A program made the position numbers and the translations under genes. DNA of 64,000 bases from contig NZ_PDCM01000001.1 of the NCBI RefSeq assembly GCF_008634025.1, forward strand, positions 2,415,501 to 2,479,500, written 5' to 3'. The notes beneath the pieces were generated by a model. It saw nothing but the letters and a program-made list of their open reading frames with translations. It searched no databases and was not told the origin of the DNA. Shown here piece after piece: positions 52,201 to 61,129 of this stretch. Position 1 is the stretch's first letter, and every line of letters starts with the position of its first letter. Origin of the DNA: Streptomyces albofaciens JCM 4342. GTDB taxonomy: Bacteria; Actinomycetota; Actinomycetes; Streptomycetales; Streptomycetaceae.

Positions 52201-52374
52201 GGGCATGCCGTTGGCGGTCGGCGGACCTTCGTAGAAGACCCATTCGGGCCGTCCCTCGGACTGCTGGAGGGTACGGGCGAAGACCTTCTGTTCCCGCCAG
52301 AAGTCGAGCACCGCGTGCTCAAGGGCGGGCAGGTCTACCTGGGCGGGTACCTGGCGGTACTGAGGCTGTGACAT
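49234..52374 (-). CDS. ileS: Isoleucyl-tRNA synthetase
   Basis: This 1046-residue class I synthetase charges tRNA-Ile. The HIGH-type motif is in PPTANGMPGAHHIEAR (about 53-68), KMSKH serves as KMSKS (near residue 600), and an editing domain lies between them. The length, the GMPGAHH form and the lack of a C-terminal Cys-rich zinc motif fit the eukaryote-like IleRS class known from actinobacteria. That class is often less sensitive to mupirocin, but sensitivity itself is inference. ATG at 52374 has GGAGG 9 bases upstream, inside the T-box leader. The open frame upstream of it is leader. Confidence 0.96.
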   Translation of the reverse strand: MSQPQYRQVPAQVDLPALEHAVLDFWREQKVFARTLQQSEGRPEWVFYEGPPTANGMPGAHHIEARVFKDVFPRFRTMRGYHVGRKAGWDCHGLPVELAVEKELGFNGKKDIEAYGIAEFNAKCRESVTRHTDAFAALTTRMGYWTDLDDPYRTMDPDYIQSVWWSLKQVFDKGLLVQDHRVAPWCPRCGTGLSDHELAQGYETVVDPSVFVRLPLTSGPLAGEAALLIWTTTPWTLVSNTAVAAHPDVTYVVATNGEENLVVAEPLLEKALGEGWETTGRTFTGRDMERWAYRRPFDLVELEGANFVVNAEYVTTDDGTGLVHQAPAFGEDDLKTCRGYGLPVVNPVRPDGTFEEGLALVGGQFFKKADEHLVADLDARGLLFKHVAYEHSYPHCWRCHTALLYYAQPSWYIRTTAVKDALLRENERTNWFPESVKHGRFGDWLNNNIDWALSRNRYWGTPLPIWRCAEDHLTCVGSLAELTDLTGTDHSNLDPHRPYIDAVTFPCPTCRGTATRVPEVIDAWYDSGSMPFAQWGYPYKNKELFEKRYPAQFISEAIDQTRGWFYTLMAVGTLVFDKSSYENVVCLGHILAEDGRKMSKHLGNTLDPIPLMDQHGADAVRWFMAAGGSPWAARRVGHGTIQEVVRKTLLTYWNTVAFQALYARTSSWAPSASDPAPADRPLLDRWLLSELHALTQGVTDALENYDTQRAGKLLSSFVDDLSNWYVRRSRRRFWQGDAAALRTLHEVIETVTRLMAPITPFITERVWQDLIVPVTPDAPDSVHLSTWPEADPSAIDPELSKQMVLVRRLVELGRATRAESGVKTRQPLSRALVAAAGFETLSPELRTQITEELNVSTLASLSEVGGSLVDTTAKANFRALGKRFGKGVQAVAKAIAETDAAALSLALREGTATITVNDETVPLSPDEVIITETPREGWSVASDTGATVALDLEITPDLRRAGLARDAIRLIQEARKNSGLDVADRIALRWQTTDEEVRTSLTDHQSLIGEEVLATDFAQGEADDTYGPAFEDESLSLTFRLRKTEA

Positions 52375-52384
52375 CGGGGCGTTC

Positions 52385-52630
52385 CTCCGGCGGACACCTG
52401 CTGCGTTCTCCGTCCGGAGGGACGAGAGCCTGGGCTCCCGCGGTACCACCCTCCTTGGCGGTGCGCTGTCCACCGCCCCCTCATTAGGGCCGCGAAGCCG
52501 GTTCTACTGGCCGTCGGGGCCGTCTGCGGGCACCCCTGCGGTTTTCTTCCGGCGGCTCCGGGCTGATCTTCACGTCGTGCACGCCTCCGGGCTCGCACCG
52601 TCCCCGGATCGCTGATGGCTGCGTACGACG
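52385..52630 (-). ncRNA. T-box riboswitch of ileS
   Basis: On the minus strand the leader carries the T-box GGTGGTACCGCGG (complement near 52439-52450), followed by GAGCCCAGGCTC. Further down, CCTCCGG (around 52412-52418) can pair with CCGGAGG (52385-52391), the ileS ribosome site. That pairing would block translation, and uncharged tRNA-Ile bound at the T-box would relieve it. An ATC triplet in GAAGATCAGCC upstream is a possible isoleucine specifier. This translational T-box form is known for ileS in actinobacteria. Confidence 0.92.
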
Positions 52631-52663
52631 CTACTCGTCCCATCCGCGCCTTTCGCTTCCCCC

Positions 52664-52669
52664 AGTGTA
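52664..52669 (-). promoter_or_regulatory. Putative -10 of ileS
   Basis: TACACT on the minus strand lies about 35 bases upstream of the T-box leader. The -35 (TCGGTC at 18 bases) is poor. The stretch from 52670 to 52991 holds no gene. It has GC-rich inverted sequence and, near 52926, TTGAGG that may belong to the DksA-like gene promoter. Confidence 0.35.
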
Positions 52670-52991
52670 CGGGGCACCGACGGCGCGGACCGACCGGTTT
52701 CCCGGGCTGCGCCGACTGAGGTAGCGGGCGCCGAGGACGTGACCCGAATGGCGATACGCAGGGCGCGGGAGTCGGCGCCCGCGCGGCGGGCGCGCCGTGC
52801 CGGCGGCCGCCCGCGCCCTGGGCTGGCGGATTACCGGGCGGGCAGGGGGGCACAACCGATGCAGACCGGGCTCCCGCGTGGGGAGACCGGGTGGGAAAGG
52901 GCGGTGCGTCCCGTTGCCGCGTGCCTTGAGGCGATTTATCGTTCCGGTCACGATTCGCGAGCATGATCACATACGTGAAGGGGTCGCGGCC

Positions 52992-53849
52992 ATGGTGGCG
53001 AAGAAGTCCGCCGCGAAGAAGAGCACGGCGGCTGCCGGGAAGGCCGCGGCCGGGAAGCCGGAAACGGCGGCGAAGAAGCGGGCGTCCGCCGCGGCGATGA
53101 GCGCGGAGGCCGCCCCGGACGGAGCGCCGGAGCCGCCGGAGGCCGGGACAGCGGCCGGAAAGGCGGCCGGGAGGACGGCGAAGAAGACATCCGCGAAAAA
53201 GGCGGCGGCCAGGAAGGCGGCGGCCGGGAAAGCTCTGGAGGAGGCCGGGGATCCCCTTCCTGACGGCAGACCCGCGGCCAGGAAGGCCGCGCCCAGGAAG
53301 GCGGCGAAGAAGACCGCACCCGCCGAGAAGGCGGTGCCGGCGAAGAAGACGGGAGCCAAGACGGTGGTGGAGAAGCGAACTCCGGGCGGGGCACCGACCG
53401 CCGAGGCGGAGCAGACCGGCCGGACCGGGCCGGTGCCCAAGGCCCGTACCGCGGACCCGGGCGAGCTGGCCGTACGGCCCGGCGAGGACCCCTGGACGCC
53501 CGAGGAGGTGGCCGAGGCCCGCGCCGAGCTGGACCGCGAGGTCGCCCGGCTCCGTACGGAGATCGAGGCGTCCGAGAGCGCCCTCGCCGGGCTGATGCGG
53601 GACTCCGGCGAGGGCACCGGCGACGAGGCCGACACCGGCAGCAAGAACATCACCCGCGAACACGAACTGGCGCTGGCCTCGAACGCGCGCGAGATGCTGT
53701 CCCAGACCGAACGCGCGGTGGAACGGCTGGCCGCGGGCACGTACGGCCTGTGCGAGAACTGCGGCAAGCCGATCGGCAAGGCCCGTATGCAGGCGTTTCC
53801 CCGGGCGACGCTGTGCGTGGAGTGCAAGCAGAAGCAGGAGCGGCGCTAA
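52992..53849 (+). CDS. TraR/DksA-family zinc-finger protein with Lys/Ala-rich tail
   Basis: This 285-residue protein has two parts. Residues about 1-125 are a histone H1-like Ala/Lys-rich region with repeated AAKK, ARKA and AGKA units. After a short linker, residues about 165-285 form a DksA/TraR domain: a coiled coil ([24 protein letters not shown]), then the four-Cys zinc finger CENCGKPI ... CVECK near the C-terminus. DksA-like proteins bind RNA polymerase or act as stress factors. The tail may bind DNA or RNA. ATG at 52992 gives [10 protein letters not shown]. Upstream in-frame codons are GC-rich noise. Confidence 0.88.
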   Translation: MVAKKSAAKKSTAAAGKAAAGKPETAAKKRASAAAMSAEAAPDGAPEPPEAGTAAGKAAGRTAKKTSAKKAAARKAAAGKALEEAGDPLPDGRPAARKAAPRKAAKKTAPAEKAVPAKKTGAKTVVEKRTPGGAPTAEAEQTGRTGPVPKARTADPGELAVRPGEDPWTPEEVAEARAELDREVARLRTEIEASESALAGLMRDSGEGTGDEADTGSKNITREHELALASNAREMLSQTERAVERLAAGTYGLCENCGKPIGKARMQAFPRATLCVECKQKQERR

Positions 53850-53852
53850 GCG

Positions 53853-53882
53853 CCGGGCGGCCCGCCCGGCCGGGCCGCCCGG
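53853..53882 (+). terminator. Hairpin terminator after the DksA-like gene
   Basis: A 12-bp perfect stem (53853-53864 with 53871-53882, CCGGGCGGCCCG) and a 6-base loop begin 4 bases after the stop. Confidence 0.7.
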
Positions 53883-54011
53883 CCGGGCGCGGGGACATCA
53901 CCCGAGGCCGATGGCCCCCGTACCGGCGGTGTCCGTACGCCTGTGCCGTACCCTCGTCCTCAGCCGGGGGCGGCCTGGCGTGCGGACTCGACGGGCTGAG
54001 GGGCTCACAAC

Positions 54012-54671
54012 GTGGCAGAGGCGGAGCGCATCACCGGTACGCCGGAGACCGGGCCGGAATCCGAGCCGGAAGCGGCGGCGGTGCCGGGATGCGAGGACGA
54101 CGGCGACCGGGCCGCGCCGCGGGAGCAGCGGCCGGAGCAGGAAGCGGGGGCGGGCGCCGCCGAGGCGGGCGCCACCGCGCGGCGGGGCAAGCGGCGGATC
54201 GCCGCGCTGCTCCTGGTCGCGGCCATCGTCTACCTCCTCGACCTGGGCAGCAAGGCGCTGGTGGTCGCGAAGCTGGAGCACCACGCGCCGATCGAGGTGA
54301 TCGGCTCGCTGCTGCGCCTGGAGGTCATCCGCAACCGCGGCGCCGCCTTCGGGATCGGCGAAGCGCTGACGATCTTCCTCAGCCTGATCGCCGTGATCGT
54401 GATCGTGGTGATCGCGCGGCTGGCCCGCAAGCTCTACAGCCTGCCGTGGGCCATCGCGCTCGGCCTGCTGCTGGGCGGCGCCTTCGGCAATCTGACCGAC
54501 CGGATCTTCCGTACGCCGGGCGTCTTCGAGGGCGCGGTGGTGGACTTCATCGCGCCGACCCACTTCGCGGTGTTCAACCTCGCGGACTCGGCGATCGTCT
54601 GCGGCGGCATCCTGATCGTGATCCTGTCCTTCCGCGGCCTGGACCCGGACGGCACGGTCCACAAGGACTGA
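54012..54671 (+). CDS. lspA: Lipoprotein signal peptidase LspA
   Basis: LspA is an aspartic protease of the membrane that removes signal peptides from prolipoproteins. The 219-residue protein has a cytoplasmic acidic, Ala-rich extension of about 60 residues and then four membrane helices. Conserved motifs are [10 protein letters not shown] (about 77-86), [21 protein letters not shown] with the first catalytic Asp, and VFNLADSAI with the second. GTG at 54012 has GAGGGG about 9 bases upstream. The pseudouridine synthase gene follows 104 bases later. Confidence 0.95.
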   Translation: MAEAERITGTPETGPESEPEAAAVPGCEDDGDRAAPREQRPEQEAGAGAAEAGATARRGKRRIAALLLVAAIVYLLDLGSKALVVAKLEHHAPIEVIGSLLRLEVIRNRGAAFGIGEALTIFLSLIAVIVIVVIARLARKLYSLPWAIALGLLLGGAFGNLTDRIFRTPGVFEGAVVDFIAPTHFAVFNLADSAIVCGGILIVILSFRGLDPDGTVHKD

Positions 54672-54775
54672 CGGCACCGCGCAGAGGGCCGACGGCACCG
54701 CCCACGGGGGCTGACGGACCGGTGGGCGAGCGGTCCCCGGCGGGAGTGTCACCGGGGACTGCCATACTCGGTGGG

Positions 54776-55717
54776 GTGAGCACGATTCCCGAGATCCGCA
54801 CCCTGCCCGTACCGGACGGCCTGGAGGGCGAGCGCGTCGACGCCGCGCTGGCCCGGATGTTCGGCTTTTCCCGTACGAAGGCCGCCGAGCTGGCGGCCGG
54901 CGGGAAGGTCCGGGTGGACGGCGCCGAAGTGATGAAGTCCGAGCGGGTGCACGGCGGTGCCTGGCTGGAAGTGGAGATGCCGCAGGCCGCACCGCCGGTG
55001 GAGATCGTCGCCGAGCCCGTCGAGGGCATGGAGATCGTCCATGACGACGACGACATCGTGGTGATCGTCAAGCCGGTCGGCGTCGCCGCCCACCCCAGCC
55101 CCGGCTGGACGGGCACCACCGTCATCGGCGGCCTCGCCGCCGCGGGCTTCCGCATCTCGACCTCCGGCGCCGCCGAGCGCCAGGGCATCGTGCACCGCCT
55201 GGACGTCGGCACCTCCGGCCTGATGGTGGTGGCCAAGTCGGAGCGCGCGTACACCCTGCTCAAGCAGCAGTTCCGGGAGCGTACGGTCGACAAGCGCTAC
55301 CACGCCCTGGTGCAGGGCCACCCGGACCCGCTCAGCGGCACGATCGACGCCCCCATCGGACGCCACCCGCAGCACGACTACAAGTGGGCGGTGACCGCCG
55401 ACGGCAAGCCGTCCGTCACGCACTACGACCTCATCGAGGCGTTCCGCGCCGCCAGCCTGCTGGACATCAAGCTGGAGACGGGGCGTACGCACCAGATCCG
55501 CGTCCACATGTCCGCCCACCGCCACCCGTGCGTCGGCGACCTGACCTATGGCGCGGACCCGACGCTCGCCAAGCGCCTCGGCGTCACCCGCCAGTGGCTG
55601 CACGCCGTGCGGCTCGGCTTCGAGCACCCGGCCGACGGCCGCCGGGTGGAGTTCGAGAGCGCCTATCCCGACGACCTCCAGCGCGCCCTGGACCGGGTGC
55701 GGGCCGAGAGTGCCTGA
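54776..55717 (+). CDS. RluA-family 23S rRNA pseudouridine synthase (RluD type)
   Basis: This 313-residue protein has an N-terminal S4 RNA-binding domain ([30 protein letters not shown], residues about 17-46) and a pseudouridine synthase domain. The catalytic Asp is in [17 protein letters not shown] (about 140-156). Other family segments are [11 protein letters not shown] and [22 protein letters not shown]. RluD-type enzymes modify uridines of 23S rRNA helix 69. The exact target is not proven by sequence. The GTG at 54776 lacks a clear ribosome site. CATACT 8 bases upstream could be a leaderless -10. Confidence 0.93.
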   Translation: MSTIPEIRTLPVPDGLEGERVDAALARMFGFSRTKAAELAAGGKVRVDGAEVMKSERVHGGAWLEVEMPQAAPPVEIVAEPVEGMEIVHDDDDIVVIVKPVGVAAHPSPGWTGTTVIGGLAAAGFRISTSGAAERQGIVHRLDVGTSGLMVVAKSERAYTLLKQQFRERTVDKRYHALVQGHPDPLSGTIDAPIGRHPQHDYKWAVTADGKPSVTHYDLIEAFRAASLLDIKLETGRTHQIRVHMSAHRHPCVGDLTYGADPTLAKRLGVTRQWLHAVRLGFEHPADGRRVEFESAYPDDLQRALDRVRAESA

Positions 55718-55743
55718 TCAGCGCTTCCTGAGGTAGGCCGGAC

Positions 55744-55778
55744 GGACGAGCGATCACAACGCTCGTCCGAGCGGTTTT
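55744..55778 (+). terminator. Terminator after the pseudouridine synthase gene
   Basis: GGACGAGCG (55744-55752) and CGCTCGTCC (55760-55768) form a 9-bp stem, followed by GAGCGGTTTTT with a five-T run. Confidence 0.9.
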
Positions 55779-55840
55779 TGCGCGTTCCATGGCAGGCTTG
55801 GGGCGGAAAGTGATCGATTTCGACCCCGGAGCGCGCCACC

Positions 55841-57442
55841 GTGGATCAGCTGGCCCTGATGTTCGTCCTACTGCTCGGGGCCGTGGTCATGGTCCCGGTC
55901 GGCGACCGGCTGGGCCTGCCGTCGCCGGTCCTGATGACGCTCGCGGGCGCGGTCCTGGCGCTGCTGCCGTTCGTACCGAACGTCGAGGTGCCGCCGGAGT
56001 ACATCCTGCCGCTGGTGCTGCCGCCGCTGCTGTACGCCGCCGTGCAGCGCACCTCCTGGCGGCAGTTCACGGCCAACATCCGGCCCATCTTCCTGCTGGC
56101 GGTGGCCCTGGTCTTCGCGACCACGGCCGCCGTCGCCGCCGTCGCGCACGCCGTCGTCCCCGGTATGCCGATCGCCGCCGCGGTGGTGCTCGGCGCCCTG
56201 GTCGCGCCGCCGGACCCGGTCGCCGCGACCGCCGTCGCGGGCAAGCTGGGGCTGCCCCGCCGCATGGTCTCCATCCTGGAGGGCGAGGGGCTGTTCAACG
56301 ACGTCACCGCGATCGTGCTCTACCACGTCGCGCTCGCCGCGGCCGTCAGCGGCTCCTTCTCGGTGCCCGGCGCGGTCGGCTCGCTGGTGCTGTCCGCGGT
56401 GGTCGCCATAGCGGTCGGCCTGGTGCTGGGCTGGGCCGCCAACAAGCTGATGGGCCTGCTGGGCGACCCGACGCTGCAGATCGGCCTGACCCTGCTGGTG
56501 CCGTTCGTCGCGTACGTCCTCGCCGAGGAGTTCGAGGGCTCCGGTGTGCTGGCGGTGCTGACCACCGCCCTGTTCCTCGCCGAGTACGCGGTGGACGCCG
56601 ACGACGTGATGGGCCGGCTGGCCGGCTACACCTTCTGGGAGATCGTCGACACCCTGGTCACCGGCGTCGCCTTCGGCCTGATCGGCCTGGAACTGCACAA
56701 CGTCATCAAGGCCGCGTCCGGCCGCTGGGGCGAGATGCTCGGCATCGGGGCCGCCGTCGTGGTGGTCGTGGTGGGCGTCCGGCTGCTGTGGCTGCTGCCC
56801 GCCGCCTGGCTGGCCAAGCGCATGCACAAGCGGCGCGACTTCGACGAGGACATCCCGCTGAGCTGGCGGGAGACCGTGATCATGTGGTGGTCGGGGATGC
56901 GCGGCGTGGCGTCCGTTGCGCTGGCGCTGGCCATTCCGTACGAGATCGACGGCGGAGGGGACTTCCCGGCTCGCGACGAGATCCTCTTCATCGCCTTCGC
57001 GGTGGTGCTCTCCGGGCTGGTCGTCCAGGGCCTGTCGCTGCCCACGCTGGTCAAGAAGCTGCGCGTACGGGCCGACTCGGAGGCCGAGGAGAAGCTGGAA
57101 CACGAGCTGGCGCTGCGGGTGATCAAGGCGTCCAAGCGGCGCCTGAAGGAGATCCTTGAGGTCGAGGAGCTGCCGGAGGAGGTCAGCGAGCAGCTCGCCC
57201 GGCGCGCGTACGACATGGGCGCCCGCATCGCGCCGGACATCGTGGACGACGACCGGCGCGAGCACTTCGAGAAGCGCATCACCCGTATGAAGAAGGTGCA
57301 GCGCATCCAGAGCGAGATGCTCTCGGCCGCCCGGCACGAGGTGCTGGCGGCCCGCAGCGAGCCGGGTGCCGACCCGGAGATCGTGGACCGGGTGCTGCGC
57401 CAGCTCGACATGCGCAGCCTGCGGGGCGCGCCGCTGCCGTAG
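55841..57442 (+). CDS. CPA1-family Na+/H+ antiporter
   Basis: This 533-residue protein has about 12 membrane helices and CPA1 features: LPPLLYAAVQRTSWRQF (about 63-79), LGALVAPPDPVAATAVAGKLG, ILEGEGLFNDVTAIVLYH with acidic residues of the ion path, and WWSGMRGVASVALALAIP (about 347-364). The cytoplasmic C-terminal 120 residues are charged and helical and may be regulatory. It probably exports Na+ or K+ in exchange for protons. Direct ion selectivity is not readable. GTG at 55841 has GGAG upstream. Confidence 0.92.
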   Translation: MDQLALMFVLLLGAVVMVPVGDRLGLPSPVLMTLAGAVLALLPFVPNVEVPPEYILPLVLPPLLYAAVQRTSWRQFTANIRPIFLLAVALVFATTAAVAAVAHAVVPGMPIAAAVVLGALVAPPDPVAATAVAGKLGLPRRMVSILEGEGLFNDVTAIVLYHVALAAAVSGSFSVPGAVGSLVLSAVVAIAVGLVLGWAANKLMGLLGDPTLQIGLTLLVPFVAYVLAEEFEGSGVLAVLTTALFLAEYAVDADDVMGRLAGYTFWEIVDTLVTGVAFGLIGLELHNVIKAASGRWGEMLGIGAAVVVVVVGVRLLWLLPAAWLAKRMHKRRDFDEDIPLSWRETVIMWWSGMRGVASVALALAIPYEIDGGGDFPARDEILFIAFAVVLSGLVVQGLSLPTLVKKLRVRADSEAEEKLEHELALRVIKASKRRLKEILEVEELPEEVSEQLARRAYDMGARIAPDIVDDDRREHFEKRITRMKKVQRIQSEMLSAARHEVLAARSEPGADPEIVDRVLRQLDMRSLRGAPLP

Positions 57443-57501
57443 AGGGCATCGTTGACGTAGGGGCACCGCTGCCGTGGCGCGGCGCCGTCGGCCCCGGCCC
57501 G

Positions 57502-58623
57502 TCAGCCGTCCAGCCCCGGCCCCTTGTCGAGCGTCCCCGGGGTCCGCTGCCCGTCCGCCATCCGGGCGGCGTCCTCACCGCCGCCCGGCGCGGCGGCGGT
57601 GACGACCCGCGGCAGCGCGTACGGGTGCTCGGCGCGCAGCCAGTCGATCATCCGCTCGCGGACCTCGCAGCGCACCGACCAGATGGCGTCCGAGTCCCGG
57701 GCGGTGACCAGGGCGCGCACCTGGATCGTGGTCGGGGTGGTGTCGGTGACCACCAGGCTCCAGCCGCGGCCGTCCCAGTCGGCGCTGTTCTGCAGGATCT
57801 CGTGCAGCCGCTGCCGCATCTTCTCCACCGGCGCCGCGTGGTCCAGGTGGAAGAAGACGGTGCCGGTCATCTGAGCGCCGCCCCGCGACCAGTTCTCGAA
57901 CGGCTTGCTGGTGAAGTACGACACCGGCATGGTGATCCGGCGCTCGTCCCAGGTCCGTACGGTCAGGAAGGTCAGGGTGATCTCCTCGACCGTGCCCCAC
58001 TCCTTGTCCACGACCACCGTGTCACCGATGCGGACCATGTCGCCGAAGGCGATCTGCAGGCCGGCGAAGAGATTGCCGAGCGTGGACTGTGCCGCCACAC
58101 CGGCGACGATGCCGACCAGTCCGGCCGAGGCCAGCATGGACTGGCCGACGGTCTGCATCTTGGGGAAGGTCAGCAGCATCGAGGCGGCCGCGACGACGAT
58201 GACGATCGCCGTGACCACCCGCTGGATCAGGGTGACCTGGGTACGGACCCGGCGCACCCGGGCGGCGTCCCGCGCGCCCGCCGCGTAGCGGGAGTACGAG
58301 GACTCCACGATGGCCGCCGACGCGCGGATGGCGAGCCAGGCGGTGGCGGCGATGAGGACCAGGGAGAGGATCTGGCCGAGACCGCCCTCGTGCTCCTCGA
58401 TGAACTTCACACCGGTCCGGTCGTAGAAGCCGCGCAGCAGCGCGGTCACCAGCACCACTTGGAGGGGGACGCGGCAGCGCCGCAGCAGGCCCCACAGTGG
58501 CGTGTCGGGGCGGGCGGTGTCGGCCCGGCGCAGCGCCAGATCGACCAGCCAGCCCAGAATGAGCGTCACGACTATGGAGCCGCCTACGACGATGAGCGGA
58601 CGAAGCACGTCCTCCATGGACAC
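57502..58623 (-). CDS. MscS-family mechanosensitive channel
   Basis: This 373-residue protein has about four membrane helices, the last (about 155-190) including the pore-lining stretch ASAGLVGIVAGVAAQSTLGNLFAGLQIAF. The MscS beta domain follows (RIGDTVVVDKEWGTVEEITLTFLTVRTWDERRITMPVSYF, residues about 196-235), then an alpha/beta C-terminal domain. It is of the longer, YnaI/YbdG-like type. GTG at 58623 has AGGAGG 6 bases upstream. It is divergent from the hydrolase gene and convergent with the antiporter gene. The proximity of two osmotic-stress genes may be meaningful. Confidence 0.9.
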   Translation of the reverse strand: MSMEDVLRPLIVVGGSIVVTLILGWLVDLALRRADTARPDTPLWGLLRRCRVPLQVVLVTALLRGFYDRTGVKFIEEHEGGLGQILSLVLIAATAWLAIRASAAIVESSYSRYAAGARDAARVRRVRTQVTLIQRVVTAIVIVVAAASMLLTFPKMQTVGQSMLASAGLVGIVAGVAAQSTLGNLFAGLQIAFGDMVRIGDTVVVDKEWGTVEEITLTFLTVRTWDERRITMPVSYFTSKPFENWSRGGAQMTGTVFFHLDHAAPVEKMRQRLHEILQNSADWDGRGWSLVVTDTTPTTIQVRALVTARDSDAIWSVRCEVRERMIDWLRAEHPYALPRVVTAAAPGGGEDAARMADGQRTPGTLDKGPGLDG

Positions 58624-58721
58624 TTCGGTCCTCCTAGTTGTGGTCAGCTTCGTGCCGGTTCCTCCCGACCGTAACTGGCACGATGGTGGAAGTGCGATTC
58701 AATGACAGGGAAGTGAACTCA

Positions 58722-59336
58722 GTGGCCTCTTCGCCCGCCTCGCCGTGCGCGCCGTCCGCGAAACCCTCGACGGTGGTTCTGTTCCACTCGGTGTGCGGTC
58801 TGCGGCCCGCGGTGCACGCCGCCGCCGACCGGCTGCGCGCGGCCGGACACGAGGTCGTCGTGCCGGACCTCTTCGACGGGCGGACCGCCGACACCGTCGA
58901 GGACGGCGTGGTGATCAAGGACGAGATCGGCAAGGACGAGCTGCTGCGCCGCGCGGTGGTGGCCGCGGCCCCGTACTCCGACCGGGGCGTGGTCTACGCG
59001 GGCTTCTCCTTCGGCGGCGCGGTCGCCCAGAACCTGGCCCTGGCCGACGAGAAGGCGCGCGGCCTGCTGCTGATGCACGGCACCTCGGACATCGCCGACG
59101 ATGCGGCGGCCGACGAACTGCCCGTACAGCTGCACGTCGCGGACCCGGACCCGTTCGAGCCGCACGACTGGCTGAACGCCTGGTACCTGCGCATGCGGCG
59201 GGCCGGCGCGGACGTGGAGGTCTTCCGCTACCAGGGCGCCGGGCACCTGTTCACCGACCCCGGCCTGCCGGACCACGACGAGGAGGCCGCCGAGAGCGCC
59301 TGGAAGGTCGCCCTCGGCTTCCTCGACTCGCTGTAA
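58722..59336 (+). CDS. Dienelactone hydrolase-family protein
   Basis: This alpha/beta hydrolase of about 204 residues begins with VVLFHSVCGLRPAVHAAADRLRAAGHEVVVPDLF (residues about 18-51), typical of the DLH family. The nucleophile elbow is GFSFGG, with Ser where classic dienelactone hydrolases have Cys. The catalytic His is in GAGHLFTD. The substrate is unknown. I chose the GTG at 58722, which has AGGGAAG upstream. An ATG at 58683 would add 13 residues and lacks a ribosome site. It converges on the PhoD gene, with 14 bp between stops. Confidence 0.85.
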   Translation: MASSPASPCAPSAKPSTVVLFHSVCGLRPAVHAAADRLRAAGHEVVVPDLFDGRTADTVEDGVVIKDEIGKDELLRRAVVAAAPYSDRGVVYAGFSFGGAVAQNLALADEKARGLLLMHGTSDIADDAAADELPVQLHVADPDPFEPHDWLNAWYLRMRRAGADVEVFRYQGAGHLFTDPGLPDHDEEAAESAWKVALGFLDSL

Positions 59337-59350
59337 CGCGTACGCGCAGG

Positions 59351-61015
59351 TCAGCGCACCGGCTGCCGGACCCGCTCCACACGCTGGGTGCCCGAGAGGG
59401 TCCGGTACGAGCGCGCCGGTGCCGTGGTCGCGTGCGGATCGGCCCGGTCGGAGACGGTGAAGTAGTCCATCTGGGTGCGCTCGGCGGTCACGTCCAGGAC
59501 CCCGTAGCCGTGCGAGTCCATGTCCACCCACTTCACGTGCCGGTTCGCGGCCCGGATGGCGGCCACGCCGACCAGGGAGACGGTGTGCGGGGCGACGTGC
59601 AGGAAGTCGTCCACGTTGTCGGAGGTGACCGAGGTGACCACGAACTCGGTGGCGACCGGCGGCGCGGCCGGATAGGTCGCGGCCTTGACGGGCACCTCGT
59701 TCGCCCAGGCCATGTGGATGTCGCCGGTCAGGAAGACGGTGTTGCCGATGCCGCGGTCGCGCAGGTGCGTGAGCAGCTCGCGCCGGTCGTCGGTGTAGCC
59801 GTCCCACTGGTCGGTGTTGACCGCCAGGCCCTCCTTGGGCAGCCCGAGCAGTTCGGCGAGCGGCGCCAGCAGATGCGCCGGTACGGACCCGAAGGCGACC
59901 TGGGAGATCATCACGGAGGTGCCGACCAGGCGCCAGGCGGTGTCCGAGCGCTCCAGACCGGCCTTGAGCCAGTCCAGCTGGGCCCGCCCGGTGATCGTAC
60001 GGTCCGGGTCGTCCACCGAGCCGCTGCCCACCCCGGCCTGCTGGTCGCGGAACGAGCGCAGGTCGAGCAGGTGCAGATCGGCCAGCCTGCCGAAGCGCAG
60101 CCGGCGGTAGGTGGTGCCCGCCGTGGAGGTCCGTACCGGCATCCACTCGAAGTAGGCGCGCTTGGCGGCGGCCATCCGCGCCGCCCAGTCGCCCTCGGTG
60201 CCCGGGGTGTGGTTCACGGCCCCGCCCGACCAGGCGTTGTCCGCGAACTCGTGGTCGTCCCAGATCGCGATCATCGGGTGCGCGGCGTGCAGGGCCTGGA
60301 GGTCGGGGTCGGTCTTGTGGACGCCGTGCCGGGTGCGGTAGTCGGCGAGCGTGATGATCTCGTGCTTCGGGGAGTGCTGCCGTACGACCTTGCCGGAGGC
60401 GGGGAAGCCGCCGGTCGCGTACTCGTAGATGTAGTCGCCGAGGTGCAGCACCGCGTCCAGGTCGGGGCGGGCCGCGAGGTGCCGGTAAGCGGAGAAGTAG
60501 CCCGCCTCCCAGTTGGCGCAGGAGACCACGCCGAACCGGATGTTGGGCGCCTTGGCGTCGTGCGCGGGGGCGGTGCGGGTGCGGCCGACGGGCGAGCGGG
60601 TGCTCTCGACGGTGAAGCGGTAGTAGTAGGTGGTGGCGGGCGCCAGGCCGCGGACGTCGGCCTTGACGGTGTGGTCGGCCGCGGCCGTGGCGGTCGCGGT
60701 TCCCCGCGCGACCACCGAGGCGAAGTCCTGGTCCGCCGCCACTTCCCAGCCCACCGTGGTGTCCCGGCCGAGGCCCGAGCCGGGTACCGCGCCGGGTTCG
60801 GGGGTGACGCGGGTCCACAGCAGGACGCCGTCCGGCAGCGGGTCGCCGGAGGCCACGCCGTGCTGGAAGAGCCGCGGCGTGCTCGTACGGGTCCGGCCGG
60901 CGGCGCGTGCCCCGGTGGCGTGGGCGGGGCTCGCGGAGGCGAAGGGCAGCAGGGCGGCGGAGGCGGCTGCCGCCGTGACGGCGGTGCGGCGGGATATCTG
61001 GTCATGGTCGGTCAC
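59351..61015 (-). CDS. phoD: Tat-exported alkaline phosphatase D (PhoD) family protein
   Basis: This 554-residue protein begins with a twin-arginine signal ([18 protein letters not shown], about 6-23, cleaved near SPAHA). A PhoD N-terminal beta domain follows ([21 protein letters not shown], residues about 50-70), then the metallophosphatase domain. Metal-ligand motifs are [33 protein letters not shown] and [14 protein letters not shown]. It is a secreted phosphodiesterase or phosphatase. PhoP control is common for phoD but I do not see clear Pho boxes. GTG at 61015 follows a leaderless-type -10 (TATGGT, 61024-61029). Confidence 0.93.
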   Translation of the reverse strand: MTDHDQISRRTAVTAAAASAALLPFASASPAHATGARAAGRTRTSTPRLFQHGVASGDPLPDGVLLWTRVTPEPGAVPGSGLGRDTTVGWEVAADQDFASVVARGTATATAAADHTVKADVRGLAPATTYYYRFTVESTRSPVGRTRTAPAHDAKAPNIRFGVVSCANWEAGYFSAYRHLAARPDLDAVLHLGDYIYEYATGGFPASGKVVRQHSPKHEIITLADYRTRHGVHKTDPDLQALHAAHPMIAIWDDHEFADNAWSGGAVNHTPGTEGDWAARMAAAKRAYFEWMPVRTSTAGTTYRRLRFGRLADLHLLDLRSFRDQQAGVGSGSVDDPDRTITGRAQLDWLKAGLERSDTAWRLVGTSVMISQVAFGSVPAHLLAPLAELLGLPKEGLAVNTDQWDGYTDDRRELLTHLRDRGIGNTVFLTGDIHMAWANEVPVKAATYPAAPPVATEFVVTSVTSDNVDDFLHVAPHTVSLVGVAAIRAANRHVKWVDMDSHGYGVLDVTAERTQMDYFTVSDRADPHATTAPARSYRTLSGTQRVERVRQPVR

Positions 61016-61023
61016 GGCGGATG

Positions 61024-61029
61024 ACCATA
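61024..61029 (-). promoter_or_regulatory. Leaderless-type -10 of phoD
   Basis: TATGGT on the minus strand lies 8 bases before the GTG at 61015, with no Shine-Dalgarno sequence between. Confidence 0.45.
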
Positions 61030-61129
61030 CTGTCGCGTAGCGCGAGAGGGGAGGGGCGCGGCACAAAGTTCGCCGATCCGTAAACCGCCGTCCGCCGAAC
61101 CGGCCGCGCCCACCGGACCGGTCCCTTCC

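Noticed and set aside
49150..52371. Plus-strand open frame of 1073 codons opposite ileS
   Set aside because: It is a shadow. ileS on the minus strand has all class I synthetase motifs and a T-box leader.
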